Notes: generated by a model not told the origin, from the letters alone. Counted from the stretch's first letter, positions 1 to 7,773 are shown. The stretch is 7,773 bases of DNA from Micrococcaceae bacterium UBA7136 (GCA_002492045.1 DKXC01000056.1:1-7773); one strand, 5' to 3'. Numbers and translations are program-made.

Positions 1-2
1 GG

Positions 3-449
3 GGGCGGGTGGACGTCGCCGTAGACGCCCAGGGGCAGGTGCTGGGCGCTGCCCTCTGGATTTCACCCCAGGGCCAGAAGGGGAGCCTGCTTCAAGATAT
101 TGTCTCCCTGCCCTCCTATTTTCGGGTTCTGGGTAAGAGCCTGCTGCCGGGGGCTGTGACTGACCTGCGTCTGATTGCGGCCCGTCCTAAGTTCGACCAC
201 TGGTATCTTTACAGCATTGGTGTTCACGAACAGGCCCGAGGTAGGGGAGTGGGTGCTGCCCTGCTGGACTTCCGCCGTCAGCAACTGGGGCAGTACCCGG
301 CCTACCTGGAGGCCTCTACCTTCCGTTCAGCTGCCCTCTACGCCCGGCATGGTTTTGTGGAGCTCTTCCCCTTCAAGTCGGGTAAGCCCGCTGTGGGCAT
401 GCTGCACCCGGCACCCCTGAGCCAGGTCTCCCAGCAGACACAAAAGTAG
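3..449 (+). CDS. GNAT-family N-acetyltransferase, 3' part (5' end outside window)
   Basis: The protein transfers an acetyl group from acetyl-CoA to an amine; the substrate cannot be told from the sequence. The frame is open to the left edge, so the start is missing. A GTG at position 9 is in frame but is probably internal, because the 146 residues from there lack the usual GNAT N-terminal part (families run about 160-200 residues). Counting from that GTG, the conserved block runs Y-L-Y-S-I-G-V at about residues 66-72. It leads into the acetyl-CoA pyrophosphate-binding loop R-G-R-G-V-G (77-82). The C-terminal motif B region has S-A-A-L-Y-A-R-H-G-F (107-116), the usual GNAT ending helix and strand. 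The stop is TAG at 447-449. The 166 bp separating it from gcvP contain what looks like a separate promoter, so it is probably not co-transcribed with the glycine genes. Family assignment is firm; function is unknown. Confidence 0.85.
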   Translation, partial: GRVDVAVDAQGQVLGAALWISPQGQKGSLLQDIVSLPSYFRVLGKSLLPGAVTDLRLIAARPKFDHWYLYSIGVHEQARGRGVGAALLDFRRQQLGQYPAYLEASTFRSAALYARHGFVELFPFKSGKPAVGMLHPAPLSQVSQQTQK

Positions 450-483
450 GGCCTTCCCGGTGTAGGGGCCTGGTGACTTCCTG

Positions 484-520
484 TTATTTGTGCAACAATG
501 GTGTAAGTAAAATTACACCT
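484..520 (+). promoter_or_regulatory. Probable gcvP promoter
   Basis: A good -10 hexamer, TAAAAT, lies at 508-513 and would place transcription initiation near 519-521. The -35 is weak: TTATTT at 484-489 gives an 18-bp spacer, and no TTGACA-like hexamer sits at 16-19 bp. A poor -35 is common for actinobacterial promoters and for promoters needing an activator. The -10 lies inside the inverted repeat at 500-519. The predicted start coincides with the first base of the structured leader, which supports the placement. The rest of the gap after the GNAT gene (450-483) shows only a weak G/C stem and no convincing terminator. Confidence 0.45.
500..519. promoter_or_regulatory. Operator-like perfect inverted repeat over the -10 box
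   Basis: The arms GGTGTAA (500-506) and TTACACC (513-519) are perfect reverse complements separated by six bases (GTAAAA). The inner part has the form TGTAA-N6-TTACA. That is the 5-6-5 spacing of CRP/FNR-family sites (TGTGA-N6-TCACA), with a G-to-A change in each half, but other dimeric regulators such as TetR or GntR types also fit. Because it covers the -10 hexamer, a bound protein would be expected to block RNA polymerase, so a repressor role for the gcvP-gcvT operon is the natural inference. A weaker repeat, TTGT-GCA-ACAA, lies just upstream at 488-498. The regulator is not identifiable here. Confidence 0.5.
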
Positions 521-605
521 GATGGTGGGTGAAACAGCCAGCGGAAAAGAAGCCCCTGCCCAGGGGAAACCGGATGGCTGAAAAGGCCCCATCTGAGCGT
601 CTCAG
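521..605 (+). promoter_or_regulatory. Structured 5' leader of gcvP (candidate cis-regulatory RNA)
   Basis: Nested complementary segments can be traced by eye: GATGG (521-525) with CCATC (589-593), CAGCCA (535-540) with TGGCTG (575-580), CGG (542-544) with CCG (570-572), and CCCCT (553-557) with AGGGG (562-566) closing a four-base loop. The joints are A-rich (TGAAA, AAAAGAAG, AAA, AAAAGG). A short hairpin CTGAG/CTCAG (593-597 with 601-605) follows and takes up the first bases of the Shine-Dalgarno at 604-610. The GGGG at 563-566 could pair instead with CCCC at 587-590, giving an alternative fold. I do not find the core of the known glycine riboswitch (no GGGAGAG...CCGAAGG...CTCTCAGG arrangement). 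Whether this is a regulator, or only a stable leader, is not shown by sequence alone. Confidence 0.4.
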
Positions 606-610
606 GAGAG
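604..610 (+). promoter_or_regulatory. Ribosome binding site that fixes the gcvP start
   Basis: AGGAGAG lies five bases upstream of the ATG at 616. It decides for that start over the in-frame GTG at 529, which has no comparable site and would add 29 residues not aligned with GcvP N-termini. Confidence 0.8.
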
Positions 611-615
611 TCAGC

Positions 616-3462
<2,847 letters not shown>

Positions 3463-3474
3463 GGAGCTAAAACC

Positions 3475-4593
3475 ATGACCCTCAAGCAAACTGCCCTTCA
3501 CGCCCTCCACCAGCAGCTAGGTGCCTCCTTCACCGACTTTGGTGGCTGGGACATGCCCCTCAAGTACAGCAACGACCTGGAAGAGCACCGGGCTGTTCGC
3601 TCCACCGCCGGGCTCTTTGACCTCTCCCACATGGGGGAGTTCCGGGTGACCGGCCCGGACGCAGCCGCCTTCCTGGACTACGCCCTGCTCTCTAACATGT
3701 CCATCCTTAAGGTAGGCAAGGCCAAGTACTCCCTGCTGCTGACCGAAGAAGGCGGCGTCATTGACGACCTGATCACCTACCGTCTAGGAGAAGAAGAGTT
3801 CCTGGTCATCCCCAACGCCTCCAATGTTGAGACCGACTACCAGGCCATGAGCGCCCGCACCGCCGGTTTCGACGTTGAGCTGGTCAACGAGAGCGAGCAG
3901 ACCTCCCTGGTGGCTGTTCAGGGCCCGGCCTCTGAGGCTATCCTGCTGGATATGGAGCCCTCTGACGCTCAGGCCATCCGGGATTTGGGCTACTATGCTG
4001 CGGTTCCCCTGAGCCTGGGTGGTATCCAGGTGCTGCTGGCCCGCACCGGCTACACCGGCGAGGACGGCTTCGAAATCTATGTACCCAATGAGCAGGCTGC
4101 TGCCCTCTGGGAGCTAGCCGCCAGTAAGGGCCAGGCCCACGGGGCTATTCCTGCCGGTCTAGCAGCCCGAGACTCCCTGCGCCTAGAAGCCGGCATGCCC
4201 CTCTACGGCCACGAACTGGGCCTCGACATCAGCCCCTTTGAGTCTGGCCTGGGCAAGCTGGTAGAAATCGCCCTGACCAAGAAGAGCGCCGACTTCGTGG
4301 GCCGCCAGGCCCTGACCGCCCAGGCTGAGCAGACCCCGGACCGCGCCCTGGTGGGCCTCAAGGCCCAAGCCAAGCGTCCGGCCCGGGCAGGCTCCAAGCT
4401 GGTGGACGAGAATGGCGCTGAGGTAGGCGAGATTACCTCCGGTATTCCCTCACCCACCCTGGGCTACCCCATTGCCCTGGCCCTGGTTCGCTCTGACCTG
4501 GCCCAGCTGGGTGAGACCGTCCAGGTTGATATCCGTGGTAAGGTGGCCTCCTTTGATATTGTGGAGACCCCCTTCTACCAGCGAGCCAAGTAA
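3475..4593 (+). CDS. gcvT: Aminomethyltransferase, T-protein of the glycine cleavage system
   Basis: This enzyme takes the aminomethyl group held on the lipoyl arm of the H-protein, releases ammonia and forms 5,10-methylene-tetrahydrofolate. The 372 residues match the family (E. coli GcvT is about 364). Seen in order: D-F-G-G-W-D-M-P-L-K-Y (21-31), D-L-S-H-M-G-E (49-55), and G-G-V-I-D-D-L-I (93-100), whose Asp pair D97/D98 includes the counterpart of catalytic Asp101 of E. coli. Then come G-Y-T-G-E-D-G-F (192-199), G-L-A-A-R-D-S-L-R-L-E-A-G-M (228-241) with the conserved R232, and a C-terminal S-P-T-L-G-Y segment. The AAGGAG Shine-Dalgarno (3461-3466) overlaps the gcvP stop codon and sits 8 bases before the ATG, the usual picture of tightly linked operon genes. 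gcvH does not follow, although it often does; the downstream gap is only 83 bp and ends at sdaA. Confidence 0.97.
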   Translation: MTLKQTALHALHQQLGASFTDFGGWDMPLKYSNDLEEHRAVRSTAGLFDLSHMGEFRVTGPDAAAFLDYALLSNMSILKVGKAKYSLLLTEEGGVIDDLITYRLGEEEFLVIPNASNVETDYQAMSARTAGFDVELVNESEQTSLVAVQGPASEAILLDMEPSDAQAIRDLGYYAAVPLSLGGIQVLLARTGYTGEDGFEIYVPNEQAAALWELAASKGQAHGAIPAGLAARDSLRLEAGMPLYGHELGLDISPFESGLGKLVEIALTKKSADFVGRQALTAQAEQTPDRALVGLKAQAKRPARAGSKLVDENGAEVGEITSGIPSPTLGYPIALALVRSDLAQLGETVQVDIRGKVASFDIVETPFYQRAK

Positions 4594-4612
4594 AGAAGCG
4601 CTCGCAAACTTA

Positions 4613-4640
4613 GGGGCCCGGATGCTCACCTCCGGGCCCC
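4613..4640 (+). terminator. Strong G+C hairpin between gcvT and sdaA, no U-tract
   Basis: GGGGCCCGGA (4613-4622) and TCCGGGCCCC (4631-4640) are perfect complements, giving a 10-bp stem with an 8-base loop. The bases after it (GCCCCATGCCC) hold no run of T. The hairpin therefore fits either a U-less actinobacterial terminator or attenuator that lowers read-through into sdaA, or an mRNA 3'-end stabiliser for gcvP-gcvT. Its position just after the gcvT stop supports some 3'-end role. The stem itself is certain; its function is inferred. No clear separate promoter for sdaA is seen in the remaining ~36 bp. Confidence 0.55.
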
Positions 4641-4657
4641 GCCCCATGCCCATTCGC

Positions 4658-4667
4658 AGAGGAAAGG
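4658..4667 (+). promoter_or_regulatory. Ribosome binding site supporting the GTG start of sdaA
   Basis: The purine stretch AGAGGAAAGG ends nine bases before the GTG at 4677 and is the only good Shine-Dalgarno in the gap. No in-frame ATG exists between that GTG and the conserved serine dehydratase N-terminus, so the GTG is the best start. Confidence 0.65.
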
Positions 4668-4676
4668 TAAACCAGC

Positions 4677-6200
4677 GTGGAGATTGACTACGTACCGGAT
4701 TTTTCACCCCAGGCCCATCAGGCTCCCCTGGATGCCCAAAAAGAGGCCGAGGCTCTAGGCTACGACATCTCTGTTTTTGAACTTTTCTCTATCGGTCTGG
4801 GCCCCTCCAGCTCCCACACGGTGGGCCCCATGCGGGCCTCCAACCGTTTTATCGCTGAGCTGATTGATGCCGGAAAACTCAGCCAGGTAACCGGTGTTCA
4901 GGTAGACCTCTATGGTTCTTTGGCTGCCACCGGGGCCGGACACGGCACCATGAGCGCCACCCTCAAGGGCCTGGCTGGCTTCGTTCCCGAAACCATTGAT
5001 ATTGCCGCCGCCGAGGCCCTCATGGACCGCAACCAGGTGGACGGCTACCTGCCCCTGGCCGGTTACCCTTCCTCTGCCTATCAGGATGGTTTTCCCTCAG
5101 CTGATCAGGCTCCTGTTACCGGGCCGGTCATCAGCTACCGGGAGGCCCAGATGACCCTGCGGCCCCTGACCGTCCTGCCCCGCCACACCAACGGCATCAA
5201 GATTGCTGCTTTTGCCGGTGAGCAGCTGCTGTTGGAGAAGACCTACTTCTCTATCGGCGGTGGATTCGTCATCGAGGAGGGGGAGGAGAGCGCCGGAACC
5301 AGCGGCCTGACCCAGGCCCCCTATCCTTTTGGCTCTGGTGAAGAGCTGCTGCGCATGGCCAATGAGGCTGGCCTGACTATTGCCCAGCTCAAGATGCAGA
5401 ATGAGCTGAGTGCTCGCAGCGAGCAGGAGGTCCGGGAAGGGATTCTGGCGATTCGCCGGGTCATGCAGGAGTGCATTGGCTCCTCCCTGCAGCGGATCGG
5501 CTACCTGCCTGGTCCTCTTAAGGTGCGCTGCCGGGCGGGGGACTGGCACCGGGCCCTGCTGTCTGAGGATCCCCGTAAGTCTCCTGAGTTTGCCATTGAC
5601 TGGGTGAATCTTATGGCCCTGGCGGTGAACGAGGAGAACGCCTTTGGTGGCCGGATCGTCACTGCCCCCACCAATGGGGCTGCTGGTATTATCCCGGCCG
5701 TCCTGCACTATGCCCTCAACTATGTGCCTTCGGTGCGCCGCCGGGGCCAGCAGGTGGTTGATAATGCGGTGGTGGATTTCTTCCTGGCTGCTGCCTCTAT
5801 TGGGGCCCTTTATAAGAAGCGGGCTTCTATCTCTGGTGCTGAGGTGGGCTGTCAGGGTGAGGTGGGTACGGCCTCCTCGATGGCGGCTGCTGGCCTGGCC
5901 CAGGTGATGGGTGGGTCTAATGAGCAGGTAGAGAACGCCGCTGAGATTGCTATGGAGCATAATCTGGGTCTGACCTGTGACCCGGTGGGGGGCCTGGTGC
6001 AGATCCCCTGTATTGAGCGTAACGCTATGGCTGCTTCTAACGCGGTGACGGCTGCCCGTATGGCCCTGCGCGGGGACGGGGAGCATCGGGTGTCCCTGGA
6101 TCAGGTTATTGAGACTATGCGGCAGACCGGTGAGGATATGTCTCACCGCTATAAGGAGACCTCTATGGGCGGTCTGGCCGTTAACGTGGTGGAATGCTAG
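4677..6200 (+). CDS. sdaA: L-serine dehydratase (L-serine ammonia-lyase), single-chain 4Fe-4S type
   Basis: The enzyme converts L-serine to pyruvate and ammonia in the cytoplasm using an oxygen-sensitive [4Fe-4S] cluster, not PLP. The product is 507 residues. The beta-domain start G-L-G-P-S-S-S-H-T-V-G-P lies at 40-51, and G-A-G-H-G-T is the next conserved loop. The alpha domain has T-A-P-T-N-G-A-A-G (329-337). Cluster cysteines are C392 (G-C-Q-G-E-V-G), C434 (L-T-C-D-P-V-G-G) and C445 (I-P-C-I-E-R-N). Their spacing of 42 and 11 is as I recall it for the Legionella enzyme. The very last residue is also a cysteine (C507), as in family members where the C-terminal Cys caps the cluster. About 30 residues precede the usual N-terminus (E. 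coli SdaA is about 454 residues), so this protein is somewhat long. It follows gcvT by 83 bp and removes serine made from glycine-derived methylene-THF. Third-position use shifts from C-rich to G/T-rich in the 3' third. Confidence 0.95.
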   Translation: MEIDYVPDFSPQAHQAPLDAQKEAEALGYDISVFELFSIGLGPSSSHTVGPMRASNRFIAELIDAGKLSQVTGVQVDLYGSLAATGAGHGTMSATLKGLAGFVPETIDIAAAEALMDRNQVDGYLPLAGYPSSAYQDGFPSADQAPVTGPVISYREAQMTLRPLTVLPRHTNGIKIAAFAGEQLLLEKTYFSIGGGFVIEEGEESAGTSGLTQAPYPFGSGEELLRMANEAGLTIAQLKMQNELSARSEQEVREGILAIRRVMQECIGSSLQRIGYLPGPLKVRCRAGDWHRALLSEDPRKSPEFAIDWVNLMALAVNEENAFGGRIVTAPTNGAAGIIPAVLHYALNYVPSVRRRGQQVVDNAVVDFFLAAASIGALYKKRASISGAEVGCQGEVGTASSMAAAGLAQVMGGSNEQVENAAEIAMEHNLGLTCDPVGGLVQIPCIERNAMAASNAVTAARMALRGDGEHRVSLDQVIETMRQTGEDMSHRYKETSMGGLAVNVVEC

Positions 6201-6204
6201 GAGC

Positions 6205-6233
6205 TTGCAAAAAGAGCTGAGATTGGGTATAGA
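6205..6233 (+). promoter_or_regulatory. Candidate upstream rpoB promoter
   Basis: TTGCAA (6205-6210) and TATAGA (6228-6233) are separated by exactly 17 bp, each matching the sigma-70-type consensus at four of six positions. It begins five bases after the sdaA stop. Its -10 overlaps the -35 of the next candidate promoter, so the two could not be used at the same time on one DNA molecule. It is weaker than its neighbour. Confidence 0.4.
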
Positions 6234-6258
6234 CAGCCCTGGTCTTTTGCTGTAGTAT
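6230..6258 (+). promoter_or_regulatory. Main candidate rpoB promoter
   Basis: TAGACA (6230-6235; five of six to TTGACA) and TAGTAT (6253-6258; T-A-n-n-n-T form favoured in actinobacteria) are 17 bp apart. Transcription would start near 6264-6266. The spacer is flanked by an inverted repeat ACAGC (6233-6237) / GCTGT (6249-6253), which may be chance. This is the best promoter match in the window and fits the need for strong expression of RNA polymerase subunits independent of sdaA. No clear terminator for sdaA is seen upstream, so some read-through is possible. Confidence 0.6.
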
Positions 6259-6264
6259 GAATCT

Positions 6265-6474
6265 TTGCGCTTCCCTAATCTTCTGTGCCTTCATATAGCG
6301 GTGGGCAGGTGGTGATCAGGTGTAGGTAGGACAGACAAGTACCCTCTTGAGACCAAGACGAGCCCAGCCTAGCACAGGTAGCCCCGCCTTGTTTTCCCTT
6401 GTAGGGTCCTTCTCTTCCTCACACCCCTGATGGGGAGCCAGTAGGAACAGACATGTCTGTGGAAGGATTCCATC
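6265..6474 (+). other. Long 5' leader of rpoB, with small hairpins
   Basis: About 210 bases separate the predicted transcription start from the rpoB TTG. I see no convincing gene of normal length in it on either strand. The leader contains three short perfect hairpins: TCTTG/CAAGA (6345-6349 with 6354-6358), CCCT/AGGG (6396-6399 with 6403-6406), and CCCC/GGGG (6424-6427 with 6432-6435). A pyrimidine-rich run lies at 6407-6420, and near the 3' end is the short reading frame listed separately. No known riboswitch or ribosomal-protein binding mimic is recognised. The leader's length suggests post-transcriptional control of rpoB, but that is inference. Confidence 0.4.
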
Positions 6475-6503
6475 TTGGTCGCCTCGAGCACCTCTCATAC
6501 TGA
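6453..6503 (+). CDS. Possible 16-codon upstream ORF overlapping the rpoB start
   Basis: The frame starting at ATG 6453 encodes MSVEGFHLGRLEHLSY and stops at TGA 6501-6503, that is 26 bases beyond the rpoB start codon and in a different frame. It has its own purine-rich site AGGA (6443-6446), six bases before the ATG, and an ATG where rpoB has only TTG. If translated, it would interfere or couple with rpoB initiation. It is too short for compositional tests, so chance cannot be excluded. No resemblance to a known peptide is recognised. Confidence 0.25.
   Translation: MSVEGFHLGRLEHLSY
6461..6467 (+). promoter_or_regulatory. Ribosome binding site that fixes the TTG start of rpoB
   Basis: GGAAGGA lies seven bases before TTG 6475. 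The TTG begins the V-A-S-S-T-S wording seen at the start of related actinobacterial RpoB proteins, and no in-frame ATG or GTG competes nearby. Confidence 0.7.
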
Positions 6504-7773
6504 AGCCGCTAAGGGCCTAGGTTCACAGAACCGAATCTCATTCGCAAAAATCGCTGAGCCCCTGCAGGTTCCTAACCTGCTGGCACTGCAGCTAGACAGC
6601 TTTGACCAGCTAGTCGGCAATGAGCGTTGGGCCGCCAAGGCCGCCGCCGCTGCCGAAACTGGTGACACCTCCGTCAGCCAGACCTCCGGTTTGGCCGATA
6701 TCTTTGAAGAAATTTCCCCGATCGAAGACTTCCAGGGCACCATGTCCCTGTCCTTCTCCGATCCTGAATTCGCCGATCCCAAGTACACCATGGAAGAGTG
6801 CAAGGACCGGGACGCCACCTATGCGGCTCCCTTGTACGTCAAGGCCGAATTCATGAACAACAACACCGGCGAAATCAAGCAGCAGACCGTCTTCATGGGT
6901 GACTTCCCCCTGATGACCGAGTCTGGCACCTTCGTCATTAACGGCTCCGAGCGTGTTGTTGTCTCCCAGCTGGTGCGTTCACCCGGCGTCTACTTCGAAA
7001 AGACCGCCGACCGCACCTCCGATAAGGATATCTACTCAGCCCGTATCATCCCCTCCCGCGGTGCCTGGTTTGAGCTAGAAATCGACAAGCGCGACCAGGT
7101 AGGCGTCCGTCTGGACCGCCGCCGCAAGCTGCCTGTCACCACCCTGCTCAAGGCCCTGGGCTGGACCGAAGCCAAGATTCTCTCTGAGTTTGGTGACTTC
7201 GACTCCATCCGCGCCACCCTGGAGAAGGACACCGTCGATACCCGGGACGAAGCCCTGCTGGATATCTACCGCAAGCTGCGTCCGGGTGAGCCCCCCACGG
7301 TTGATGCTGCCCAGGGCCTGCTGGACAACATGTACTTCGCCCCCCGCCGCTACGACCTGGCCAAGGTGGGCCGCTACAAGCTCAACCGCAAGCTGGGCCT
7401 GGACACCCCCGTCAACGACCCCTCAGCTTCTGTGCTCTCCCAGGACGACATCGTGGCCATGCTGCGCTACCTGGTCACCCTGCACGCTGGTGGTGCCACC
7501 ATCAAGGGCGTCCGCGACGGCCAGGAAGTTGAACTGCGGGTAGACGTTGACGACATCGACCACTTCGGTAACCGTCGTATCCGCGCCGTAGGCGAGCTGA
7601 TCGAGAACCAGATCCGTACCGGCCTGTCCCGTATGGAGCGTGTGGTGAGAGAGCGTATGACTACACAGGACATGGATGACATCACCCCCCAGTCTCTGAT
7701 TAACATCAAGCCAGTGACGGCGGCGGTTAAGGAATTCTTTGGAAGTTCTCAGCTGTCACAGTTTATGGATCAG
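6475..7773 (+). CDS. rpoB: DNA-directed RNA polymerase beta subunit, 5' part (3' end outside window)
   Basis: RpoB is the beta subunit of RNA polymerase, forming half of the catalytic cleft and the rifampicin pocket. The frame runs unbroken for 433 codons to the right edge, against roughly 1,150-1,200 for a full actinobacterial protein. The TTG start with GGAAGGA upstream yields L-V-A-S-S-T-S...S-F-A-K-I-A-E-P-L, then V-P-N-L-L-A-L-Q-L-D-S-F (32-43). The fork-loop/protrusion region N-G-S-E-R-V-V-V-S-Q-L-V-R-S-P-G-V-Y-F lies at 156-174. The last 11 residues, G-S-S-Q-L-S-Q-F-M-D-Q (423-433), are the start of rifampicin-resistance cluster I. They equal E. coli 507-517 and are wild type at L511, S512, Q513 and D516; the common H526 and S531 sites are outside. 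rplJ-rplL are not directly upstream. Codon use changes after about 7645: AGA, ACA, CCA, GGA, AGT and TCA appear where C-ending codons dominated before. Confidence 0.97.
   Translation, partial: MVASSTSHTEAAKGLGSQNRISFAKIAEPLQVPNLLALQLDSFDQLVGNERWAAKAAAAAETGDTSVSQTSGLADIFEEISPIEDFQGTMSLSFSDPEFADPKYTMEECKDRDATYAAPLYVKAEFMNNNTGEIKQQTVFMGDFPLMTESGTFVINGSERVVVSQLVRSPGVYFEKTADRTSDKDIYSARIIPSRGAWFELEIDKRDQVGVRLDRRRKLPVTTLLKALGWTEAKILSEFGDFDSIRATLEKDTVDTRDEALLDIYRKLRPGEPPTVDAAQGLLDNMYFAPRRYDLAKVGRYKLNRKLGLDTPVNDPSASVLSQDDIVAMLRYLVTLHAGGATIKGVRDGQEVELRVDVDDIDHFGNRRIRAVGELIENQIRTGLSRMERVVRERMTTQDMDDITPQSLINIKPVTAAVKEFFGSSQLSQFMDQ

Noticed and set aside
449..471. Terminator for the acetyltransferase gene
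   Set aside because: GGGCC (449-453) can pair with GGCCT (467-471) only through four pairs plus a G-T pair, over a 13-base loop, with no T-run after it.
529..615. 29-codon N-terminal extension of gcvP from the GTG at 529
   Set aside because: The GTG lacks a Shine-Dalgarno and the extension has no GcvP homology that I recognise. The ATG at 616 has a strong site and begins the conserved N-terminus. The same bases form the leader stems.
521..615. Canonical glycine riboswitch before gcvP
   Set aside because: Only an isolated TCTCAGG (600-606) recalls the aptamer. The matching GGGAGAG 5' strand and the CCGAAGG core are not present.
4646..4687. 13-codon frame (ATG 4646 to TGA 4685-4687) overlapping the sdaA start
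   Set aside because: It resembles the upstream ORF at rpoB but has no Shine-Dalgarno; the bases before it are the 3' arm of the hairpin and a C-run.
5097..6146. Long antisense reading frame (349 codons) opposite sdaA
   Set aside because: It is a shadow of the third-position bias of sdaA: composition is His/Arg/Gln-rich, there is no family signature, and the opposite strand encodes an unmistakable enzyme.
6316..6498. 60-codon minus-strand frame in the rpoB leader
   Set aside because: It has no recognisable protein features and lies in a region better explained as promoter and leader.

Overview
The window reads as chromosomal DNA from a high-G+C Gram-positive bacterium (Actinomycetota). The best fit is a Rothia-like member of the Micrococcaceae. 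This is inferred from strong C/G third-position bias, TTG and GTG start codons, an RpoB N-terminus of the type V-A-S-S-T-S...R-I-S-F-A-K-I, and actinobacterial RpoB wording throughout. All convincing genes lie on the + strand.

Layout: (1) 3-449, the 3' part of a GNAT N-acetyltransferase gene, cut by the window edge. (2) 450-615, a control region with a perfect 7+7 bp inverted repeat (500-519) lying over a plausible -10 box, then a leader (521-605) that can fold into nested stems next to the gcvP ribosome binding site. (3) 616-4593, gcvP and gcvT, 12 bp apart and clearly one operon. (4) 4594-4676, a short gap holding a perfect 10-bp G+C hairpin with no U-tract. (5) 4677-6200, a single-chain iron-sulfur L-serine dehydratase (sdaA type). 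(6) 6201-6474, a promoter and leader region with two overlapping sigma-70-type promoters and a roughly 210-nt 5' UTR. (7) 6475-7773, the first 433 codons of rpoB, ending inside the rifampicin-resistance region.

The metabolic genes form a logical set. GcvP and GcvT split glycine into CO2, NH3 and methylene-THF, serine hydroxymethyltransferase (not in the window) joins methylene-THF with glycine to give serine, and SdaA deaminates serine to pyruvate. gcvH, whose lipoyl protein is essential to the cleavage system, is absent from the cluster.

No mobile element, CRISPR array, tRNA, rRNA or clearly novel protein system is visible. The most interesting parts are non-coding. First, the gcvP control region combines an operator-like palindrome with a structured leader and shows no canonical glycine-riboswitch core. 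Second, the rpoB leader carries a 16-codon upstream ORF that overlaps the TTG start. A change in codon use within the last ~130 bp of the visible rpoB is also worth a check.
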